Shown here one piece after another: positions 1-6,437 of a stretch of 8,446 bases of DNA. The translations under genes were made by a program, and so were the position numbers. This stretch comes from UBA1181 sp045113275. GTDB lineage: Bacteria; Bacteroidota; Bacteroidia; Bacteroidales; Paludibacteraceae. The notes under the pieces are model-generated. The model had not been told where the DNA came from, did not search any database, and saw only the letters and a list, made by a program, of their open reading frames with translations. Location of the stretch: assembly GCA_045113275.1 (NCBI GenBank), contig JBGUIU010000334.1, forward strand, positions 1-8,446, given 5' to 3'. The number at the start of each line of letters is the position of its first letter. Within the stretch, counting starts at the first letter, position 1.

Positions 1-29
1 CTTACATTTTTTGTTCCATATACTTGGAT

Positions 30-125
30 TTACCTCGTTACAATCTTTCTCGTTGCTGCTTTTTCAAGTTTTTCAGTAGACCCTATAAAGTTTTGCGGGC
101 CATATATAGTACCCAATTTGGACTT
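30..125 (-). other. Short unrecognised open fragment downstream of the dehydrogenase
   Basis: A stretch of about 30 codons reading GTIYGPQNFIGSTEKLEKA and on to ATRKIVTR before a TAA at 30-32. It is hydrophilic and looks protein-like, but it has no ATG and only a TTG at 114-116. On the opposite strand positions 1-174 are also open (58 codons, hydrophobic, entering from the left edge). At most one is real. Either could be a gene remnant or chance. I see no terminator in 1-228. Confidence 0.2.
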
Positions 126-228
126 ATATTATAGATTATCTAACACTTGTATGCAAGTAACGATTTATATTTAAAAGCATTTGAATAATAGATAAAAAGA
201 TTTAATAGATATTATTTCCATAGGAGTA

Positions 229-1323
229 TTAGTCTATAATAACAGCAGCCTTAACAACTTCATTTTTTCGATAGATTGAATCAATAAATGCTTGTTGGAT
301 TTCATTAAGAGTATATTCATCTGAAATCACTTTTTCTATCGGACAATCTGTGCTTGCAGCTTTGATACATTTCGGGAAAATATATCTATATCTGAAAATA
401 GGTCGGATCTGAACTTCATTATCCATAATAGCATTTATGTTAAACGGAATAATATTCTCAGGAGGCATACCCAAAAGAACTACAACTCCACCTCTTCTTG
501 CAAGTTCTCCTGCCTGCCTTATTGTGGTAGCATTTCCAATTGCTTCAATTATTACTCTTGGTCCTCCATTTGTGAGTTGATTTATTGTTTCATAAAACTC
601 TTTTTCACTTAACTTCCCGTTATTGACAACTGATGTAGCACCAAGTTTAAGCGCTTTTTCTAAACGGTTATCCTCTAGATCACAAAGAATGATGTTTTTT
701 GCTCCTTTATATTTGCAAGCAAGTAGTGCCATAAGTCCTTGACAACCACTTCCCATGATAAAAACGGTATCGCCCTTCGTAACCTCTGCTGTTTCAACTG
801 CAAACATTGCGGTAGCAAAAGGTTCGACCATTGCACCAGCTTTTGTACTCATCTCATCTGGAAGTTTAAAACATAGATCAGCTGAGAACTCGATATATCT
901 CTTGTAACATCCAGGAATGGGTGGCGTTGCCCAGAATACCACATTTCGGCAGAGATTATATTTTCCTGCTTTACATAATTCACACTTGCCACAAGCTTTT
1001 CCGGGCTCACAACAGACTCTATCCCCAACCTTTAAATGGGAGACATTAGCTCCAACCTCAACAATTGTACCTGCTGCCTCATGACCAAGCATATATGGAA
1101 TATCTCTTTCATCATCGAGAAAAAATGTTCCGCACTGTCCTTCGTGAAAATAATGAACATCTGAACCACATACTCCAACACATTCAATTTTAATCAGAAC
1201 GTTGTCTGGTGCAACAGGTAAGTCTATTTTTAGTTGGCTACAAATTGCTTTACGAATTCTTTCATCGCTTATGGTATTTAAATGAGTTTCATCCACTACT
1301 ATCATTTTATCCTTCGCGATCAT
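229..1323 (-). CDS. Zinc-dependent medium-chain alcohol dehydrogenase, sorbitol/polyol dehydrogenase-like
   Basis: Probable cytoplasmic NAD-dependent oxidation of a secondary alcohol or polyol to a ketone. With the start at 1323 the protein has 364 residues. Catalytic zinc ligands fit C52 (in VGVCGSD), H81-E82 (in GHEAAG) and E167 (in VEPFA). Structural zinc cysteines are at 111, 114, 117 and 125. A Rossmann GxGxxG (GSGCQG, 191-196) is followed by an acidic D215 at the end of the next strand, which favours NAD over NADP. The HYFHEG segment after the first zinc cysteine resembles sorbitol dehydrogenases. I chose the ATG at 1323 because AAAGGTG lies 5 nt upstream; the frame stays open to an ATG at 1371 (380 residues) that lacks a clear ribosome site. 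The N-terminus is somewhat longer than the roughly 350 residues usual in the family. The gene lies beyond a strong terminator, so it may have its own promoter, but I see no convincing one. The fold is sure; the substrate is unknown. Confidence 0.9.
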   Translation of the reverse strand: MIAKDKMIVVDETHLNTISDERIRKAICSQLKIDLPVAPDNVLIKIECVGVCGSDVHYFHEGQCGTFFLDDERDIPYMLGHEAAGTIVEVGANVSHLKVGDRVCCEPGKACGKCELCKAGKYNLCRNVVFWATPPIPGCYKRYIEFSADLCFKLPDEMSTKAGAMVEPFATAMFAVETAEVTKGDTVFIMGSGCQGLMALLACKYKGAKNIILCDLEDNRLEKALKLGATSVVNNGKLSEKEFYETINQLTNGGPRVIIEAIGNATTIRQAGELARRGGVVVLLGMPPENIIPFNINAIMDNEVQIRPIFRYRYIFPKCIKAASTDCPIEKVISDEYTLNEIQQAFIDSIYRKNEVVKAAVIID

Positions 1324-1328
1324 AAAAG

Positions 1329-1335
1329 CACCTTT
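1329..1335 (-). promoter_or_regulatory. Ribosome binding site deciding the alcohol dehydrogenase start
   Basis: AAAGGTG on the minus strand sits 5 nt before the ATG at 1323. The two upstream in-frame ATGs at 1371 and 1359 have at best a weak GGATGG-like site, so 1323 is the favoured start. Confidence 0.55.
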
Positions 1336-1465
1336 ATTTAAGTATTTTTTATTTTTCATAATATTTACCATCCATTTTATATTTTATATTTTGGAATTTG
1401 ATTTATACTATGCTGATTTTTTGAAGTAATATTCTATTTGATTTCTCATGAATAGACACAGATGT

Positions 1466-1508
1466 AAGAAAATGGTAAACCAATCGAAAAACGGTTTACC
1501 ATTTTCTT
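1466..1508 (-). terminator. Strong hairpin terminator downstream of the SDR gene
   Basis: Arms 1466-1481 and 1493-1508 are perfect 16-bp complements (core GGTAAACC/GGTTTACC) around an 11-nt loop. On the minus strand the 3' arm ends in ATTTTCTT, a T-rich tail, and the 5' arm is A-rich, so the hairpin could act as a Rho-independent terminator in both directions. It begins about 35 nt after the SDR stop and would end the serine hydrolase-SDR transcript, separating it from the alcohol dehydrogenase gene. Confidence 0.8.
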
Positions 1509-1542
1509 TATCGCTATTTATAAATTGACGGACCAGTTTCTT

Positions 1543-2338
1543 TTAATAAATTGTGAAGCCGCCATCAACAACTAAATCCTCACCAGTAATCATATTCGAT
1601 TCTGGGCATGAAAGGAAGAGTACAGAAGCAGCAATTTCATCGGTCTCCGCGAAACGATGTGCGGGTATTTTTTTGATCATATCGGTTTTTACTTTACCCT
1701 TCCATGCTTTTTTACCCATATATGTGTTTACAACAGTTGGCGCAACTCCATTTACATTAATTCCGTATTCAGCCCACTCAAGAGCACATACTTTTATCAT
1801 GCCCAAAAGTGCAGCCTTACTCATGGTATATCCAACGTGTTTATTAATTGCGATGAAATCAGCCTGTGATGTAACACAAACGATTTTACCACCTTTGCCT
1901 TGTTTTATCATAATATTAGCAACAGCTTGACATACTCTGAAAACACCAATTGCATTGATATTAATATGCTTTTCAATACAGGCAATGTCAATGTCTGCTG
2001 CACGAAACAAGTCAACAAATCCTGGCATGGCTGCAAGTATATTTATCTCTCCGAATCGATTTAAAGTGGCTGCAATCATATTGTCTACATCTTCTTGTTT
2101 TGTGACATCGCAGGAAATACCAAAAGTGTCTACTCCATATTCTTTTGAAATGTTATCAGCAAGTTGAGGGCAACTTTTTCTTCGGCTTGTAATAACAACT
2201 TTAGCTCCATGAGAAGCGTACATGCGAGCGGTTGCTTCGCCAATTCCTCCTGCACCTCCAACAACGATCGCAACCTGCCCCTGCAGGTTGAAATCACCTT
2301 CAACTTTTTGATATGTAATTATTTTCTTTTAAAGGCAT
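1543..2338 (-). CDS. Short-chain dehydrogenase/reductase with an apparent frameshift near its start
   Basis: Classical SDR, a Rossmann-fold NAD(P)-dependent oxidoreductase. The first in-frame ATG is at 2223 (226 residues), but the frame is clearly coding upstream of it: the cofactor motif VGGAGGIG is read at about 2239-2262, before that ATG. That frame has no ATG back to a stop at 2329-2331. A good start exists one frame away, the ATG at 2338, which overlaps the stop of the upstream hydrolase as TGATG. It encodes MPLKENNYISK and then runs out of frame at an A5 run (2305-2309). Removing one A joins it to VEGDFNLQGQV and gives a normal 264-residue SDR. In that numbering the catalytic S157, Y170 and K174 (YTMSK) are present, and N128 fits the tetrad Asn. 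Paired arginines after the second strand (SRR) suggest NADP(H). The usual TG of the glycine motif reads VG, and NNAG reads AAMPG. An in-frame CTG at 2286 with GAAGGTG upstream is the alternative start (247 residues). The family is sure; whether the gene is intact is not. Confidence 0.8.
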
Positions 2339-3252
2339 CAAAGTTGTGGCTTAATATAGCGGAAGAAAGCACGCAAAATATCTGTCTGATCACCAGTATT
2401 ATGTGATAGACAAGTGATAGTTGCATCTTTATCTTTAATGATTACACTATATTGACCAAAGCGACCATCGCAGCGGAAGATATTACCGCTTTCGGTAATC
2501 CAGAAAAAGTATCCATATTCAGTACCAATTTCTTCGTCGCCTTGACCGTGCTTTATAAATGCTTTCGAACCATCAGCGACATACTTTTCATCTATCAAGC
2601 GTTTTCCATCGTAAACACCACCATTGAGAAGTAGCTCGCCGAAACGAGAGAACTCGTCACATGATAGCATCATGCCACTTGCACCAAAAGCTTCACCCTG
2701 GGGTCCAAGTTCGATATCTACTCTGCCAATCCCAAGAGGTTCAAGCAAGCGTGGCATCATATAATCGATAAGGCTCATACCAGATTTCCGTTCAATTAGA
2801 AGTCCGAGAAGATAAGGACCAGTATCTGTATATAGGAAAACTTCACCGGGTTCATTTACAACTTCTTGCCTCAGGACATATTTTGCCCAGTCGGGCTCAG
2901 ACTTCCGTAAAGCATGACGGTTTTCATTCCCGAGGAGCATTGGAGGCTCAAAACCAGAACTCATCGTTAGAAGATGGACAAGCTTCATTCTCTTCATTTT
3001 ATCACTCACGACTGGCGGAAGATCATCTGGAAAAGTGTCTACAACAAGATCATCTACAGAAAATAGACCCTCTCTTTCAGCTATACCTACAGCTATGGAT
3101 GTAAAGCTTTTTGTTGCGGAATAGAGATTACGTCTCTCGTCCAGCTCAGGATCCCATCTTCCAATGATTTTCCCATGCTGTTTGACGATTAAATTCTTGA
3201 TACCAAGTGATTCTTTTTCCGATACTTCAATAAATTTTGATAAGTCAATCAT
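2338..3252 (-). CDS. Beta-lactamase-fold serine hydrolase (class C / esterase EstB type)
   Basis: A 304-residue member of the beta-lactamase/DD-peptidase-like serine hydrolases, which include many carboxylesterases. The S-x-x-K motif is SATK, with nucleophile S45 and K48. The second motif is Y141-T-D143, where the family usually has Y-x-N. The third-motif region is CDGRFGQY, around 261-268. The segment GASGMMLSCDEFSRFGELLLNGG region (190-212) is typical of the family. There is no signal peptide or lipobox, so it is probably cytoplasmic and unlikely to be a true beta-lactamase acting on cell-wall antibiotics. The start is supported by AAGGAG 8 nt upstream. It is the first gene after the promoter at 3276-3306, and its stop overlaps the SDR start (TGATG), implying translational coupling. 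In this context an esterase or lactonase role in a catabolic pathway is likely, but that is inference. Confidence 0.88.
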   Translation of the reverse strand: MIDLSKFIEVSEKESLGIKNLIVKQHGKIIGRWDPELDERRNLYSATKSFTSIAVGIAEREGLFSVDDLVVDTFPDDLPPVVSDKMKRMKLVHLLTMSSGFEPPMLLGNENRHALRKSEPDWAKYVLRQEVVNEPGEVFLYTDTGPYLLGLLIERKSGMSLIDYMMPRLLEPLGIGRVDIELGPQGEAFGASGMMLSCDEFSRFGELLLNGGVYDGKRLIDEKYVADGSKAFIKHGQGDEEIGTEYGYFFWITESGNIFRCDGRFGQYSVIIKDKDATITCLSHNTGDQTDILRAFFRYIKPQL

Positions 3253-3275
3253 TTTTTTTCTCCTTTTTAATAAAT

Positions 3276-3306
3276 ATTATATAGAATCGCATTGCGATAC
3301 TATCAA
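3276..3306 (-). promoter_or_regulatory. Promoter of the serine hydrolase-SDR unit, with MerR-like geometry
   Basis: On the minus strand, TTGATA (3301-3306) and a consensus TATAAT (3276-3281) are separated by 19 bp. A conventional alternative is TTGATA-17-TATATA, with the -10 at 3278-3283. The spacer is filled by a palindrome. The promoter lies 24 bp upstream of the ATG at 3252 and includes no other gene. Confidence 0.65.
3282..3302. promoter_or_regulatory. Operator-like palindrome in the promoter spacer
   Basis: The core ATCGCA-A-TGCGAT (13 bp, perfect) is flanked, after one mismatched pair, by TAG/CTA, giving 21 bp of dyad symmetry. It lies between the -35 and -10 elements. That is where a repressor would block polymerase, or where a MerR-type activator would re-twist an over-long spacer. 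The regulator is not in this window. Confidence 0.6.
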
Positions 3307-3389
3307 AATATTGTTTTGTTGTACTGTTATTTCATGATTTATAAAAGAAGTTAAATCTGGCTTTTACATAAGACTGATTAATTAACAAA

Positions 3390-4586
3390 TCAAAAGATAA
3401 TAACAATTAGCTTAGCAGCTAAAACAATAAAAACCATAGCCATAGGATAAGTTGCTGCATAAGCAGAAGCAACTTTATCTGTACCCGCAACATTGATCAA
3501 GGTGCCGAGAGCAGGAGTGCTCGTCATTCCGCCGGTGATTGAACCAAGATTGTTGAAAACACTAAGTTTGAACACATATTTTCCCAATAAAAAGCCTGCT
3601 ACCATAGGAGTGAGCGTCATGATAGTGCCATAGATAAAATAACTGAACTTTACATACCTCATGAAATTCACACCACCAGGCACACCGGCACCGATCAGGA
3701 ACAGCATCAACCCAAGTTCTCGGAAGAAGTTTAGAGTATTCTTATCGACAGATAGGTCTATCTTTCCAATATGACCTATATGACCTACAATAAGTCCCAT
3801 AATCAATGCTCCACCGGATGAACCAAGAGAAAAGTTGATTCCTGAGATTCTAATGCCTCCAAGAATCATTCCAAGAGAAGCAGTAAACATAAACGGGAAA
3901 AAATCCATAGAATCGACTTTCTTCAGATTTCTGTTTACACTTTTGATTTTAACTATGTCAGCATCAATAAAGTTTTCGCATTCTTCCGCAATACTCACAT
4001 TCAGAAATCTTGGCATTAGCTGCACAAATAATACTACTCCTAAGACACCAAAAATATAGGTAATGCCATAACCTGCGGTAACTGCATCTGGATCCATGGC
4101 TACTTCTTTAGCAGCAGATAAACTAGGAGTGCTGGTTAGCGCGCCGGTCAACAGACCAACAGCAAGAGAAGATGAGATACCTGAAAGATTTTTTATGATG
4201 ATCATGGTAATGACACCAACGCCAATAATAACTACACTCATAAAAATATAAGAAAGCGAAGCCTTATTCATCCCCCGGAAAAAAGTAGGTCCGGCAATTA
4301 AGCCGACTGCAGAAACAAACATAGCAGTGCCCATGTTGGAAAAAAGCGTGTATAGTGGTTTGACAGAGGAATCGAATAAGACAACTTTTTTTGATCCTAA
4401 CTCAATGGAAGGAATCTGACTGGATAAAATACCGAAAACAAGTGCAGTCAGCAAAACGCCTGCTGTACCAAGAGATATCCCTTTGACTTTAATGCCTCCT
4501 ATCAGATATCCAATTGTAGCAATGACAAAAGCGAAGAATAGTGTTGTCAAAAATGATGAAGCAACGCTAGAAAAATATGCTACCAT
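3390..4586 (-). CDS. AspT/YidE-family membrane exchanger, compact form
   Basis: A 398-residue polytopic inner-membrane protein with the two repeated halves of the aspartate:alanine exchanger (AspT) family. Each half carries the family motifs: VSAVGLIAGP (91-100) with TSTPSL (151-156) in the first, and IGAGVPGG (298-305) with GGMTSTPAL (352-360) in the second. Known AspT and YidE proteins have about 550 residues, with two TrkA-C-like regulatory domains between the halves. Here the halves are joined by a short charged linker of about 35 residues (194-228). The ATG lies only 6 nt after the stop of the upstream hydrolase and has no Shine-Dalgarno sequence, so it is probably translated by coupling. 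It is likely to exchange a small carboxylate or amino acid. Its position in a unit with a DcuC-like carrier and esterases suggests uptake of an acid substrate or export of an acid product. The exact substrate is unknown. Confidence 0.85.
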   Translation of the reverse strand: MVAYFSSVASSFLTTLFFAFVIATIGYLIGGIKVKGISLGTAGVLLTALVFGILSSQIPSIELGSKKVVLFDSSVKPLYTLFSNMGTAMFVSAVGLIAGPTFFRGMNKASLSYIFMSVVIIGVGVITMIIIKNLSGISSSLAVGLLTGALTSTPSLSAAKEVAMDPDAVTAGYGITYIFGVLGVVLFVQLMPRFLNVSIAEECENFIDADIVKIKSVNRNLKKVDSMDFFPFMFTASLGMILGGIRISGINFSLGSSGGALIMGLIVGHIGHIGKIDLSVDKNTLNFFRELGLMLFLIGAGVPGGVNFMRYVKFSYFIYGTIMTLTPMVAGFLLGKYVFKLSVFNNLGSITGGMTSTPALGTLINVAGTDKVASAYAATYPMAMVFIVLAAKLIVIIF

Positions 4587-4592
4587 AGTTTT

Positions 4593-6344
4593 TTATGTTG
4601 TGTTCAGTGTACCATCAGGATTTCTAGAGAAATGACAGAAAAACTCTTCCCATATTCTAAAGGCCATTTCTGTTGTAACTGCATGAGGAAAGTTCTCAAT
4701 CCAAGTATACCTGACGGGAGCGTTTTTACCCATTTCATACTCATGCCATCTGTCTTTATAAACATGGTGCTCTTCAAACTTTTCAGGTATGTAGTCTTGG
4801 TTGAAGCCAAGCCATGCTTTCAGGGTAAATGTTGTGTTGTTTTCACCCTCTGGAATATGAGGACGTACATTTTCTTCCCGTTCTCCGCCGAACATCCATA
4901 CAGGCATAGGAAGTGGATTGTGAGAGTTATAGAACGGAAGGGTAGGGAACATTTTGACTGTATCCCTGAGGAAAACCCCGGAACAGGGAGCAATTGCAGC
5001 AAACAGTTCAGGGTGCTCAAGACCCATATAGTGAGTGATAGCAGAACCGTTTGAATGTCCGGTAATATAAACCCGTGAGTTGTCAATATTCCAACGTTGT
5101 TTTATATCTTGCAGCATATAGAGAAAATACGGTGATTCATTTGCGAACCTCTCATCGCAGTATACATTCCACGCTGGAAGATTTACCGCATTAGGTCTTT
5201 TCGTGTAGCATGCACAAGGAAAAATAACAATAAATCCATATTTATCCGCAACTTTATGCCATTGGCAATCACCGGTATAGGTAAACCCACTACAAGTATA
5301 TCCGTGACAAGCAAATACCAAAGGAACTTTTACCTCAGGGTTATCACGTACCTGCTTTGGGACATGGACATACCATTCTCTGAGCCAACCTCCCACTTCT
5401 GCAGTATAATAATCCATTTTTAAATCTTTTATAGGACGCTCAGAAAGACGAAGATCTCCAATTGGATTGCCTCTCCATCGTCTTAGTTTGCAAAAGAATT
5501 CTTTCCAAATCCTGTAGTTGACATTATTTCCAAAGTCATTCTTGGGGTTATTTATATCACTTATCCAAAGACGGAACGCTTCTTTTTGTTGATCCAGAGG
5601 ATAGGGAGTTTCTGTTGTTCTGAGATAGAAAACTGTATCTAGATTAATATATTGTTGTTCTTGTCCTGTACCTAATGCATTTTTATAATATCCAATCTCT
5701 TTTGAATAATCTGCTGATTTGCAATTATTTTTAAGAATCCATGCTGGTACTGGCACCTCTCCTTTCTTGATTCCGATTCCCGTTTCGTCATAAAATCCAT
5801 CCAATCGCGTGCAAGGTTGACTACCAATTTCATTCAAATATTCAGTGGATATTTCTTCAGGATCGACTGCCGCTACTGCAGTAAAGTATGCAGGATCGTT
5901 AATGGCAGCTTTCTGTGCAATAGTGCCCCCTGTACCATATCCAACAATATATACTTTAGCTTCATGGACTGACCAATGATCCCTTTTGTTGAATCTATCA
6001 AATGCTGCCCGAAGATAGGCAATTTCTCCATCTTCGCACTCAATCGGCTCGTCGATTCTCCATTCATTCTCTTTAGCTTCCAGGAACATCAATATTGGTT
6101 TGTTAATTGAGTCCAGTTCTGCATCTGCAATTGACTTCCATGAGCTACGTTCAAACATTTCCAAAGATGAAATTCCATTATCTGGGAGGATTATAACTCC
6201 TGCAGTGGCACATCGGATTCCTTCTGGTAAATAAACTAATATTTTGCGTTCTTCATTCCCAACAAGAATTGAATCTTCAAATAATCCGACGTATTGGGAA
6301 CGTACCGGATTTCGTGGATCTATATTTTCTCTATTTAATAGCAT
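4593..6344 (-). CDS. Tandem alpha/beta-hydrolase (PHB-depolymerase/feruloyl-esterase-like), first domain degenerate
   Basis: A 583-residue protein made of two related alpha/beta-hydrolase domains. The C-terminal domain (about 310-583) looks active. It has an oxyanion-type ACHGYTCSG (345-353), the nucleophile elbow GHSNG with S431 after VYIT, and a histidine in FPHAVTTE (H553). The acidic residue is probably in GGERE (486-490), where relatives have Asp. The N-terminal domain (about 1-290) keeps the same frame of motifs but not the catalysts: VYIVGYGTG (131-139) has Gly at the nucleophile position, and the segment before NYRIWKEFFC (277-285 region) lacks the His. That segment matches FRIWEEFFC (562-570) at the end of the second domain. 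There is no signal peptide, so the protein is probably cytoplasmic. The start is backed by AGAGAGGA 6 nt upstream. It sits between two transporters, so an intracellular esterase for an imported compound is the best guess. Confidence 0.83.
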   Translation of the reverse strand: MLLNRENIDPRNPVRSQYVGLFEDSILVGNEERKILVYLPEGIRCATAGVIILPDNGISSLEMFERSSWKSIADAELDSINKPILMFLEAKENEWRIDEPIECEDGEIAYLRAAFDRFNKRDHWSVHEAKVYIVGYGTGGTIAQKAAINDPAYFTAVAAVDPEEISTEYLNEIGSQPCTRLDGFYDETGIGIKKGEVPVPAWILKNNCKSADYSKEIGYYKNALGTGQEQQYINLDTVFYLRTTETPYPLDQQKEAFRLWISDINNPKNDFGNNVNYRIWKEFFCKLRRWRGNPIGDLRLSERPIKDLKMDYYTAEVGGWLREWYVHVPKQVRDNPEVKVPLVFACHGYTCSGFTYTGDCQWHKVADKYGFIVIFPCACYTKRPNAVNLPAWNVYCDERFANESPYFLYMLQDIKQRWNIDNSRVYITGHSNGSAITHYMGLEHPELFAAIAPCSGVFLRDTVKMFPTLPFYNSHNPLPMPVWMFGGEREENVRPHIPEGENNTTFTLKAWLGFNQDYIPEKFEEHHVYKDRWHEYEMGKNAPVRYTWIENFPHAVTTEMAFRIWEEFFCHFSRNPDGTLNTT

Positions 6345-6377
6345 AGTAATTCCTCTCTATCCACCATTTAATATAAA

Positions 6378-6404
6378 TGCCTCATTAAAATTTTTAATGA
6401 GGCA
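6378..6404 (-). terminator. Intercistronic hairpin between the DcuC-like and hydrolase genes
   Basis: A 27-bp near-perfect palindrome has 13-bp arms (TGCCTCATTAAAA and its complement) around one base, followed on the minus strand by TTTATATT. It lies 33 nt after the carrier stop and 33 nt before the hydrolase start. The T tract is interrupted, so it could be a partial terminator that lowers downstream expression, or a processing/stability element protecting the carrier mRNA. Confidence 0.6.
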
Positions 6405-6437
6405 GGACCAAATAATACCGGAAAGTAATATTGCTAA

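Noticed and set aside
145..158. ACTTG-TATG-CAAGT hairpin as a terminator of the alcohol dehydrogenase
   Set aside because: The stem is only 5 bp and no T tract follows on the minus strand.
1553..1930. Plus-strand open frame of 125 codons opposite the SDR
   Set aside because: It is the antisense of a clear SDR coding frame with catalytic motifs; its own product has no recognisable motif.
2338..3252. Antibiotic-resistance beta-lactamase
   Set aside because: It lacks a signal peptide, the second motif is altered, and the neighbours are catabolic genes.
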